A stretch of 8,575 nucleotides of DNA from Coriobacteriia bacterium (lineage in GTDB: Bacteria > Actinomycetota > Coriobacteriia > Anaerosomatales > JAHIQC01), in contig JAURYZ010000018.1 of NCBI GenBank assembly GCA_030653635.1, positions 1 through 8,575 of the forward strand. Direction: 5' to 3'. A model generated the notes under the pieces. That model ran no database searches. It was not told the DNA's origin and saw nothing but the letters and a program-made list of their open reading frames with translations. Made by a program: the position numbers and the translations under genes. Shown in pieces: positions 1-6,366 of this stretch. Numbering within the stretch: the first letter of the stretch is position 1; every line of letters begins with the position of its first letter.

Positions 1-1195
1 CGGCGTCTGATGCCACCCCTGAGATACCGGAACCGTTCTTGACGGTGACCTGTATCTGATAGGGCTCGGCGGTGGCTGACTCGGACGTCAGGGTCGCCTC
101 TGCGGACTGGCCTGTCTTGACTCGCTCTATCATGGATGCGAAGCCCTCCTCGTCCATGACCACGTATGAGCCGCCGCCTATCATCTGCGGTCCGCCGGGC
201 ATGGTAACGGCCTCCAGCGCATCGGAGTCCATGCCCTTCATCTGGTTGGCGATGGACAACAGGTCCACAACGGACAGGTCTGTCGTGGCGCTGTCAGCCA
301 TGGCACTGACCACCGACGGCAGTCGCAAGACGTTCGCGGGCTTGAGCGCCTCCTTGAGAACCGCCTTGAGGAATGTCTGTTGATTCTCGATACGCTGCAG
401 GTCGCCACGCGGGAACTGCCGTGATCTCACGAAGGTGAGTGCATGGGCGCCATCAAGAACCTGTGTGCCCGCTTCGAGCTTGGCCGCCGACTTGACGTGA
501 TTCGCAGCCTTCATGTCATAGATGTCCTCTGGGACGGTGACCGTGACGCCTCCGAGCGCATCGACCACGTCCTTGAAGCCCTTGAAGTCGACCTCGGCGT
601 AGTGCGAGATTGGAAGGCCGGTGATGTCTTTGACTGTCTCGATGACGAGCGCCGGGCCACCGTAGGCATGCGCGGCGTTAATCTTGGTCTTGCCGTGGCC
701 CGGGATCGACACGCGTGTATCGCGCGGGATCGACACAAGCGTGACTCGCTGCTGCTTGGGATCGATGCGCGCGATGATAAGCGTGTCGGAGCGCGATGCT
801 TCACCGATCTCACGGCTATCCACACCCATGAGGAGCATGTAGAACGGCGCGTCGCGCTTCTGGGCAACGGGCTTATCGAGAGCCGCGTCGGCCTTTTTAT
901 CCGTCTTGAAGGTGTCCTGCATCTTGGAGTTAATCGAGCGCACGTAGAAGACGCCCGCGACCGCAGCCAAGGTCAGGAATATGAGAACCATCGACAGGCA
1001 ACCCATCGCAACGCGCTTGCGGCGCTTGGCGCGCCGGTTGCGCTCGCCGAAATCCGGGCGCTCTTTGCGGCGGGTCTGCTGCGACGGCGTCTCAAAGGAC
1101 GTCGAGGCCGGCTCCAGGCGATCTATCTCGCCGGTGCGTGCTCGTCTGCCCCGTGGAGCTTTGGAGTTGTTCTTAGGTGCTGAGTGTCTTCCCAT
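1..1195 (-). CDS. LCP (LytR-CpsA-Psr) family wall glycopolymer transferase with LytR_C tail, C-terminus cut by window edge
   Basis: The frame is open from ATG at 1195 to the window edge, giving 398 codons with no stop. LCP enzymes move undecaprenyl-linked glycopolymers onto peptidoglycan outside the membrane. In order the protein shows a basic cytoplasmic tail (about 1-61), one membrane segment (about 62-86), the LCP catalytic domain (about 115-285), and the start of a LytR_C domain (from about 380, with VTVKNGSGISGVA). Family motifs visible are SRSDT near 134-138, SIPRDTRVSIPG at 155-165, KINAAHAYGG at 171-180, and the Arg/Asp-rich FVRSRQ...RGDLQRIENQQ at 255-273. The ATG four bases upstream (1199) meets a stop after eight codons, so 1195 is preferred; a GGAAAAG stretch precedes it. 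It lies 24 bases after the DUF354 gene and is probably in the same transcript. Family assignment is firm; the polymer it attaches is inferred from the neighbours. Confidence 0.93.
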   Translation of the reverse strand, partial: MGRHSAPKNNSKAPRGRRARTGEIDRLEPASTSFETPSQQTRRKERPDFGERNRRAKRRKRVAMGCLSMVLIFLTLAAVAGVFYVRSINSKMQDTFKTDKKADAALDKPVAQKRDAPFYMLLMGVDSREIGEASRSDTLIIARIDPKQQRVTLVSIPRDTRVSIPGHGKTKINAAHAYGGPALVIETVKDITGLPISHYAEVDFKGFKDVVDALGGVTVTVPEDIYDMKAANHVKSAAKLEAGTQVLDGAHALTFVRSRQFPRGDLQRIENQQTFLKAVLKEALKPANVLRLPSVVSAMADSATTDLSVVDLLSIANQMKGMDSDALEAVTMPGGPQMIGGGSYVVMDEEGFASMIERVKTGQSAEATLTSESATAEPYQIQVTVKNGSGISGVASDA

Positions 1196-1212
1196 ACATC
1201 TTTTCCGTTTGT

Positions 1213-1229
1213 GCCGGCGCTAGGCCGGC
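1213..1229 (-). repeat. GC-rich inverted repeat over the DUF354 stop codon
   Basis: GCCGGC occurs at 1213-1218 and 1224-1229, separated by five bases that contain the TAG stop (1220-1222). It can form a six-pair hairpin just ahead of the LCP start at 1195. No T-run follows, so it is not a normal terminator; it might tune translation of the LCP gene or be chance. Confidence 0.45.
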
Positions 1230-2257
1230 CTGGCTACTGATGTGATGCGATCCACCAGATCGCCTACATCTCTCTTCACGCGGCCAGTGACCGCGGGCTT
1301 CTTTGCAAACTCAAGCGTCTCGGCGGACTCTAGGCGATGCAGTCTGCCCTGGGCCATAAGGTCGAGGTCCACCGCGCCCATCACTCCATGAAACACCGTG
1401 TAGGCCGGTGTGCCGAGCGCCACAGCTTCACGATTCAAAGTGCCGCCGCCGGATATGACCACATCCGCGTAGTACACGAGGCTCTGAGCGTCGACCACCT
1501 TGTCAGGGATGATCAGGTTGTCAGCCCCGATATCAGCCACACCGGCGCGCTGATCGGGGGTCCTTAGCAGCACGACCGCCTGAACGTCATCGCGCGCCGC
1601 AATCCGGCGCATCACGTCGTCGAACACCGGGTTTTCCATCCGGTGATACGCGGCCATGCTCGGCGGCGTCCTAAGCACCACGAGCACCTTGGCCGGATCG
1701 AGACCCAACTCGCCCAAGATGCCTTCGTCCGGCTCGAAATCGGCCAGGTAGTATTCCTCTTTCAAGCCCGGGTATCGATCCACGTTGCGCTCATTGCCAC
1801 CATAGGGCGAAAGAGCCTCGACACTGATCGCATCAGGCACGAGAGCCTTGGTCGAAAAGCGCACATTGATCGAGTGGGAGAGCTTGGCGAACTCATAGTC
1901 GAACATCGTCACATGCGGTATCCCTAGCACGCGAGATGCCACGGGCAGATCGTTGCTCGCGTGAGACATGGCAAGGGCAAAGCCTTTGCCTTTGCCAAAC
2001 GCGATCATCTGCGTGGTGCGCGAGGCCATTCCCCAGGCCTTCGCAAACATGTTCCGACCACGGTGACTCCCGATAACTGTGTGCTCGATACCGAAACGCT
2101 CCAGAAGCGGAATGGTCTGAGCGAACTCGCGCGCCGTGATGATCACATCCCATCCACGACGGCGCAGCTCATCGATGATCGGGCGCAGCACGAGAACGTG
2201 CGGTGAGTTGGTCATATCGATCCAAACACGCCCTGCACCGCTCGCGGCTCGGGTCAC
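1220..2257 (-). CDS. DUF354 family protein, probable GT-B type glycosyltransferase
   Basis: This 345-residue protein belongs to DUF354, a family with the GT-B-like fold shared by UDP-GlcNAc 2-epimerases and many glycosyltransferases. Near the N-terminus it has VWIDMTNSPHVLVLRPII (11-28), the family's opening strand and loop. A middle region reads SHASNDLPVASRVLGIPHVTMFDYEF (98-123). The C-terminal half carries ADVVISGGGTLNREAVALGTP (264-284), which resembles the nucleotide-sugar-binding segment of GT-B enzymes. No membrane segment or signal peptide is seen, so it should be cytosolic. The start is GTG, overlapping the previous stop as GTGA, with GGAGG six bases upstream. Its position right after the five UDP-ManNAc3NAcA genes suggests it transfers that sugar or one made from it. 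That role is inferred; no activity can be read from the sequence alone. Confidence 0.85.
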   Translation of the reverse strand: MTRAASGAGRVWIDMTNSPHVLVLRPIIDELRRRGWDVIITAREFAQTIPLLERFGIEHTVIGSHRGRNMFAKAWGMASRTTQMIAFGKGKGFALAMSHASNDLPVASRVLGIPHVTMFDYEFAKLSHSINVRFSTKALVPDAISVEALSPYGGNERNVDRYPGLKEEYYLADFEPDEGILGELGLDPAKVLVVLRTPPSMAAYHRMENPVFDDVMRRIAARDDVQAVVLLRTPDQRAGVADIGADNLIIPDKVVDAQSLVYYADVVISGGGTLNREAVALGTPAYTVFHGVMGAVDLDLMAQGRLHRLESAETLEFAKKPAVTGRVKRDVGDLVDRITSVARPA

Positions 2258-3342
2258 CGGTTGCCTCCATAATGCGACTCAAGCGCCTCCACGATGGCCT
2301 GGGCCGCGTGGCCGTCTCCATACACCGCAGGTCGCGAGAGCGGGTGCTCGAGCGAGGCTACGGCTGCGAGTATGCGGTTGGTGTCCGCACCCGTGAGTTT
2401 ATTCCAGCCAAGCTCCACGGTCTCGACCCACTCGGTCTCCTCGCGCAATGTCACGCACGGTATGCCGAAGAAATAGGCTTCCTTCTGCATGCCTCCCGAA
2501 TCAGTCAGAAGCGCGCACGCGCTGCGCAGCAAACCGATTGTCTCCAGATAGCTGACCGGAGGGACGATGCGTATCATCTCGGACGCCTGGACCTGTCCGA
2601 GCAACCCGAACTCCGCAAGATTCTTGAGGGTACGGGGATGCACAGCCCAGATGACGGGCTTGTCCATCTGATTGAACGCCTCGACGATTGCACCGAGATT
2701 AGCAGCGCTATCGCTGTTGCCTGCACGATGCACGGTTGCGAAGTAATAGCCGTTGCGCTCCACCTCGAAGGTGTCGAGCGTTGCGCTGGAGTCGATGTTC
2801 TCGGCGAAAAAGCGCGCAGTATCAAGCATCACATCACCGACAAGATGAACTCCATGGCCGATTCCCTCGGCCTCGAGGTTCATGACCGAAGCACGCGTGG
2901 GGCACAGCAGCACATCCGACAGATGGTCGACCACGATGCGATTGATCTCTTCCGGCATGCGCCGGTTAAACGAACGCAATCCCGCCTCGACGTGAGCGAC
3001 CGGGATGCCGATCTTGGCGGCTGACAGGCCAGCCGCGAGTGTGGTGTTGGTGTCGCCGTACACGAGCACAAGGTCCGGCGCCTGCTCGACGAACAGCTCC
3101 TCGAGCATCGGCATCATCTCGCCGGTCTGTCGAGCGTGCGAGCCTGAACCGACCGCCAGATTGAAATCAGGCTTCGGGATACCCAATTGCTCAAAAAATA
3201 CATCGGACATGGCGTAGTCGTAGTGCTGCCCGGAATGCACGAGGATCTCCTCGTGATTCGCGCGCAGCGCCTTGCACACCGGAGCCGCCTTGATGAACTG
3301 AGGCCTGGCGCCTACGACCGATATGATCTTGAGCTTCCTCAC
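2254..3342 (-). CDS. wbpI: Non-hydrolysing UDP-sugar 2-epimerase, probably UDP-GlcNAc3NAcA 2-epimerase
   Basis: The 362-residue protein is a full-length member of the WecB/WbpI family, cytosolic, with two Rossmann-like domains. Visible motifs are VGARPQFIKAAP (10-21), SGQHYDYAMSDVFF (37-50), YGDTNT (95-100), HVEAGLRS (117-124), RRMPEEINRIVVDHLSD (127-143), VHRAGN (204-209) and DSGGMQKEA (281-289). The nearby stretch LREETEWVE (299-307) resembles WbpI-type enzymes, whereas classical WecB has TERPE there. It starts with GTG at 3342, overlapping the aminotransferase stop as GTGA, with AAGGG nine bases upstream. In this context it most likely inverts C2 of UDP-2,3-diacetamido-glucuronic acid to the manno form, the last step of the pathway. 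Plain UDP-GlcNAc 2-epimerase (wecB) is the alternative; family membership is certain, exact substrate is inferred. Confidence 0.88.
   Translation of the reverse strand: MRKLKIISVVGARPQFIKAAPVCKALRANHEEILVHSGQHYDYAMSDVFFEQLGIPKPDFNLAVGSGSHARQTGEMMPMLEELFVEQAPDLVLVYGDTNTTLAAGLSAAKIGIPVAHVEAGLRSFNRRMPEEINRIVVDHLSDVLLCPTRASVMNLEAEGIGHGVHLVGDVMLDTARFFAENIDSSATLDTFEVERNGYYFATVHRAGNSDSAANLGAIVEAFNQMDKPVIWAVHPRTLKNLAEFGLLGQVQASEMIRIVPPVSYLETIGLLRSACALLTDSGGMQKEAYFFGIPCVTLREETEWVETVELGWNKLTGADTNRILAAVASLEHPLSRPAVYGDGHAAQAIVEALESHYGGNR
2264..2268 (-). promoter_or_regulatory. Shine-Dalgarno for the DUF354 gene
   Basis: A perfect GGAGG lies six bases upstream of the GTG at 2257, inside the end of the epimerase gene. 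It supports the GTG start rather than the internal ATG at residue 15. Confidence 0.75.
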
Positions 3343-4454
3343 GCAAGCGCACCCTTCACGACGGCCACGACTTCCTCAATCTGCTCGCGCGTGATCCCGG
3401 GGAAACACGGCAGCGCGAAAGTGGAGTTGTTGCAGCTCTCGGCAACAGGCAGGGACGGACGCACCCAGTTCGGGAGCTTCTCCATGGCCTCTTGCTCGTG
3501 CAGCGCGAGTGGGTAGTACAAAGCAGTGCCGATGCCAGCTTCGCCCATGGCCGCCATAATCCTCGCGGCAACCTCGGGTGTCTCGGTCTTGACGATGTAG
3601 AGATGGTAGACCGAATCGCCGTACTCGCGCGCGACAGGCAGCTCGAGTTCGGCGAGATCAGCGAGCAGCTCGCCGTAAATCGCAGCACCGGCGGCGCGCT
3701 GGCCGTTCCAGCTGTCGAGGTGCGGAAGCTTCACGAGCAAGATCGCGGCCTGCAGAGAGTCGAGGCGCGAGTTGGTTCCGAACTCATCGTGGTAGTACTT
3801 CTTGCTGGTGCCGTGCTGCGCGAGCTTGCGGCAACGGGCGGCAAGCTCGGCATCGTCGGTGGTTATGATGCCACCGTCACCGGCGCAACCGAGGTTCTTG
3901 CTCGGGAAGAACGAGAACGCAGCCGCCTTCGCGAGCGAACCAGCGCGCTTACCCTTGTAGGTAGCGCCGATGGCCTGGCACGCATCCTCGACGACCACGA
4001 GATCGTGGCGCTCGGCGATCTCGAGCAGTGGATCCATATCGACACACTGGCCAAAGATGTGGACCGGCATTATCGCGCGGGTCTTGTCTGTGATGACCGC
4101 CTCGATCTGGGCCACATCCATGTTGTAGGTGCCCGGCTCGATATCCACGAACACAGGAACCGCGCCGACGTGCCTAATAGCCTCGACGGTGGCGAAGAAC
4201 GTGAATGGTGTGGTGATGACCTCGTCACCCCTGGTGATACCGAGACCAGCCATGATCAGGAACAGCGCATCGGTTCCATTGGCGCAGGCGACGGCGTACT
4301 CGGTGCCGCAGTAGGCAGCAATGGCCTCTTCGATAGCTTTGACCTTGGGGCCGCCAATGAAAGCGGCGTTGCTCATGACGTCGTGTGTGGCTGCGTCGAG
4401 CTCGTCTTTCAGCTCGAGGTACTGTGCTTTAAGATCCAGCAGGGGAATTCCCAT
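3339..4454 (-). CDS. wbpE: DegT/DnrJ/EryC1 PLP aminotransferase, UDP-3-keto-GlcNAcA aminotransferase type
   Basis: This 371-residue protein is a full-length DegT-type sugar aminotransferase (fold type I, PLP-dependent). Residues seen include the phosphate-binding NGTDAL (59-64), VVVEDACQAIGA (153-164) with Asp157 and Gln160 near the cofactor, and SFFPSKNLGCAGDGG (181-195), in which Lys186 should form the PLP aldimine. GTNSRLDSLQAAIL (226-239) is the usual substrate-side segment. In the pathway it would aminate the C3 ketone made by the upstream dehydrogenase; in Pseudomonas WbpE uses glutamate. ATG at 4454 is preceded by AAGGAGA nine bases away. It follows a 102-base gap and overlaps the epimerase by four bases. 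The family is certain; the C3 position of action rests on the complete neighbouring pathway, since other sugar aminotransferases look similar. Confidence 0.9.
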   Translation of the reverse strand: MGIPLLDLKAQYLELKDELDAATHDVMSNAAFIGGPKVKAIEEAIAAYCGTEYAVACANGTDALFLIMAGLGITRGDEVITTPFTFFATVEAIRHVGAVPVFVDIEPGTYNMDVAQIEAVITDKTRAIMPVHIFGQCVDMDPLLEIAERHDLVVVEDACQAIGATYKGKRAGSLAKAAAFSFFPSKNLGCAGDGGIITTDDAELAARCRKLAQHGTSKKYYHDEFGTNSRLDSLQAAILLVKLPHLDSWNGQRAAGAAIYGELLADLAELELPVAREYGDSVYHLYIVKTETPEVAARIMAAMGEAGIGTALYYPLALHEQEAMEKLPNWVRPSLPVAESCNNSTFALPCFPGITREQIEEVVAVVKGALA

Positions 4455-4556
4455 CGCGGCGTCTCTCCTTCATCAAGTACGGGTGTACGACCTATCGTAT
4501 GGTGCCGCAAGCATGTTTTAGGGCGCTGTCTTCGTGACCGAGCCGTTACGCCCGTG
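4455..4556 (-). other. 102-bp intergenic gap within the sugar gene cluster
   Basis: This is the only sizeable gap between the sugar genes. It holds the wbpE Shine-Dalgarno (4464-4470) and an imperfect dyad, CGTGAC at 4533-4538 and GTTACG at 4545-4550. The dyad is flanked by GGGCG (4521-4525) and CGCCC (4549-4553). No T-run follows on either strand, so it is not an obvious terminator. A TTGCGG / 17 bases / TACACC pair on the minus strand is too weak to call a promoter. Confidence 0.45.
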
Positions 4557-5336
4557 TCACTGGTTTTCTAGAAGCTCCTCGGCAGGTACTTCACGCACGG
4601 ACTTGGCCGGAACGCCCATGACGAGCATCTTGGCTGGGACATCGCGAGTCACGACCGAGCCGGTGGCCACGAACGCCTCGGGGCCAATCTCGATACCCGG
4701 AAGGATGTGCGTGCCACCGCCCACGCGTGCGCCGCGGCGCACGGTGCAGCCCTTGAGGTGCCGGAAGCGCTCCTCGGTGCGGCCCATGTAGTTGTCGTTA
4801 GTGGTGACCACCATGGGAGCGATGAACACATCCTCCTCGAGGGTCACGTAGGCCGTGATATACGCGCCTGACTGGATCTTTGTGCGGGCACCAATCGTGG
4901 TGTCGTTCTCGACGGTGACGCTGCGGCCGACCACGACGTTATCGCCGATGGTGCAGCGCTCGCGTACGCCAGCGTTGTCTCCGACGATGCAGCGTTCGCC
5001 AAGAGTAGAGCCCGCCATGAGCACGGTATGGCTACCGATGCTCGTGCCAGCGCCCACAACGATGCCGGGGAGCTCGCCGCCTTTCGCGGTCGAGCGCGGT
5101 GACAGCTTGGGACTCTTGCCTACTATCGCGAAGTCGGATACGACCACGCCCTCGCCGAGCTGGGCGCCCTTGCAGATTGTGATGTGATTGCCGAGGCGAC
5201 AGCCGTTGCCGATAACAGCGTCGTCCTCGATGACCACGTGATGACCTATGTGAACCTCATCACCGATGACCACGCTGGGGGTCGCGATGACGCCGATTCC
5301 CTGCTGGAAGCCGTCGCCGATCTTGGGCATCGCCAT
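4557..5336 (-). CDS. wbpD: Left-handed beta-helix (hexapeptide repeat) N-acetyltransferase, UDP-GlcNAc3NA N-acetyltransferase role
   Basis: From ATG at 5336 the protein has 259 residues made mostly of hexapeptide repeats, such as VVIGDEVHIG (22-31), VVIEDDAVIG (34-43), CIVGDN (116-121) and TTIGAR (146-151). The fold is a left-handed beta-helix, which acts as an acetyl-CoA-dependent trimer. The C-terminal part, VFIAPMVVTTNDNYMG (170-185) and ILPGIEIGPEAFVATGSVVTRDVP (211-234), is typical of WbpD/WlbB-type sugar acetyltransferases. A non-repeat loop (about 74-90, GKSPKLSPRSTAKGGELPG) interrupts the helix. At 259 residues it is longer than WbpD-type enzymes of about 190. The frame stays open to 5408, but the first 24 codons there lie over the wbpB end and do not look like hexapeptide repeats; GGTGGGGG six bases upstream supports 5336. 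An in-frame ATG at 5330 is possible. It would acetylate the new C3 amine. Confidence 0.87.
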   Translation of the reverse strand: MAMPKIGDGFQQGIGVIATPSVVIGDEVHIGHHVVIEDDAVIGNGCRLGNHITICKGAQLGEGVVVSDFAIVGKSPKLSPRSTAKGGELPGIVVGAGTSIGSHTVLMAGSTLGERCIVGDNAGVRERCTIGDNVVVGRSVTVENDTTIGARTKIQSGAYITAYVTLEEDVFIAPMVVTTNDNYMGRTEERFRHLKGCTVRRGARVGGGTHILPGIEIGPEAFVATGSVVTRDVPAKMLVMGVPAKSVREVPAEELLENQ

Positions 5337-5337
5337 G

Positions 5338-6366
5338 CTAGACCCCCACCGAAGTCTCAACCGGTGCGCCACCGGCGGCCATGGACTCGTCGACGGCCTC
5401 GAGCACACGCACCACGCGCAAGCCGTCGCGTCCGTCGCTGCGAGGAGTCTCGCCGGTCTTGCAGCAGTCCAGGAAGTGCTGGACCTCTATGGCGAGCGGC
5501 TCGCTCATCTGAATCCATGGCACGTGGATGTCGCCGAAACGCAGCGTCAGGTCCTCGCCATAGGCCATGGCGCTCTCAGGAGCTCCCACGCCGCGATCGT
5601 AGATCCAGATCTTCTCGGTCGCTTCCATATCGTCAAACACGAGCATCTTCTTGGTGCCGACGACCGTAAGCTTGCGGACCTTGTGCGGGTCGAGCCAGCT
5701 CACGTGGATGTTGGCCATCTTGCCACTCGGGAAGTGCAGGTTCGCAAACACCGTGTCGTGAACGCCGGGTGTGACGTACGCAGCGCCGTTCGCGCTCACG
5801 TAATCAGGCGTCTCGTCTAGGATGTAGAGCACAATCGAGACGTCGTGCGGAGCGAGCGACCAAAACGCGTTCTCCTCGGTGCGCACCTTGCCTAGGTTCA
5901 GACGCTGCATGTACACGTAGAGCACGTCGCCAAGGTCCCCGGACGCAATGTAGTCCTTGATCCAGTTGATGGCTGAGTGATACTCCATCAGGTGGCCGAC
6001 CATGAGCGTTACGTTCGCGGCATCAGCCATGCGCACAAGCGCCTCTGACTCCGCAGACGTGAGCGTGAGCGGCTTTTCCACGAAGCAGTGCTTGCCCGCA
6101 GCGATGACCTTGCTCGCGATCGCGTAATGGCTCGGCGCGCTTGTGGCCACGACCACCGCGTCCAGGTCGTAATCGGCCAGCAGCGCGACCAAATCGGTCG
6201 TAGTCTCGACGCTCGGATACAAGCCCTTAAGCTTGGCGAGGTTTGCTTCGGAAAGATCACATGCCACGACGAGCTCGGCGTCGCCCAATCGGTCGACGTT
6301 GCGGACCAGGTTCGGCCCCCAGTAGCCAAAGCCGACCGTGCCTACGCGGACGGGTGCGTCACTCAC
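5338..6366 (-). CDS. wbpB: Gfo/Idh/MocA oxidoreductase, UDP-GlcNAcA 3-dehydrogenase type
   Basis: The 342-residue protein has the two-domain Gfo/Idh/MocA layout: an N-terminal NAD-binding Rossmann fold with VGFGYWG (11-17), then a C-terminal substrate domain. FVEKPL (95-100) holds the family's catalytic Lys98, and LAPHDVSIVLYIL (171-183) holds the His174-Asp175 pair. GHLMEYHSAI (124-133) and LNLGKVRTEENAFWS (156-170) resemble WlbA/WbpB enzymes. Those oxidise the C3 hydroxyl of UDP-GlcNAcA and keep their NAD(H), which is recycled with 2-oxoglutarate. The start is GTG at 6366, overlapping the stop of the previous dehydrogenase as GTGA, with AAGGTGG seven bases upstream. One base separates its stop from the acetyltransferase start. 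Family is certain; substrate is inferred from motif resemblance and from the adjacent aminotransferase, acetyltransferase and epimerase. Confidence 0.9.
   Translation of the reverse strand: MSDAPVRVGTVGFGYWGPNLVRNVDRLGDAELVVACDLSEANLAKLKGLYPSVETTTDLVALLADYDLDAVVVATSAPSHYAIASKVIAAGKHCFVEKPLTLTSAESEALVRMADAANVTLMVGHLMEYHSAINWIKDYIASGDLGDVLYVYMQRLNLGKVRTEENAFWSLAPHDVSIVLYILDETPDYVSANGAAYVTPGVHDTVFANLHFPSGKMANIHVSWLDPHKVRKLTVVGTKKMLVFDDMEATEKIWIYDRGVGAPESAMAYGEDLTLRFGDIHVPWIQMSEPLAIEVQHFLDCCKTGETPRSDGRDGLRVVRVLEAVDESMAAGGAPVETSVGV
5343..5350 (-). promoter_or_regulatory. Shine-Dalgarno deciding the acetyltransferase start
   Basis: A G-rich GGTGGGGG ends six bases before ATG 5336, within the last codons of the wbpB-type gene. 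It argues for the short form of the acetyltransferase over the longer open frame beginning at 5408. Confidence 0.6.

Noticed and set aside
443..1183. Plus-strand open frame of 246 codons
   Set aside because: It is antisense to the LCP gene, whose minus frame has a clear family match through the whole stretch. The plus translation shows no recognisable domain; high GC produces such shadows.
2203..3024. Plus-strand open frame of 273 codons
   Set aside because: It is antisense to the epimerase and the start of the DUF354 gene. There is no recognisable domain.
4473..4512. Possible minus-strand promoter before the aminotransferase (TTGCGG, 17 bases, TACACC)
   Set aside because: The -10 element matches the consensus at only three of six positions, too weak to report as a promoter.
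3492..4571. Plus-strand open frame of 359 codons
   Set aside because: It runs opposite the aminotransferase gene, which has an intact PLP site and full family length. The plus product has no known motifs.
5337..5408. Longer N-terminus of the acetyltransferase starting at 5408
   Set aside because: The extra 24 residues overlap the end of the wbpB-type gene, do not resemble hexapeptide repeats, and a good Shine-Dalgarno supports 5336.
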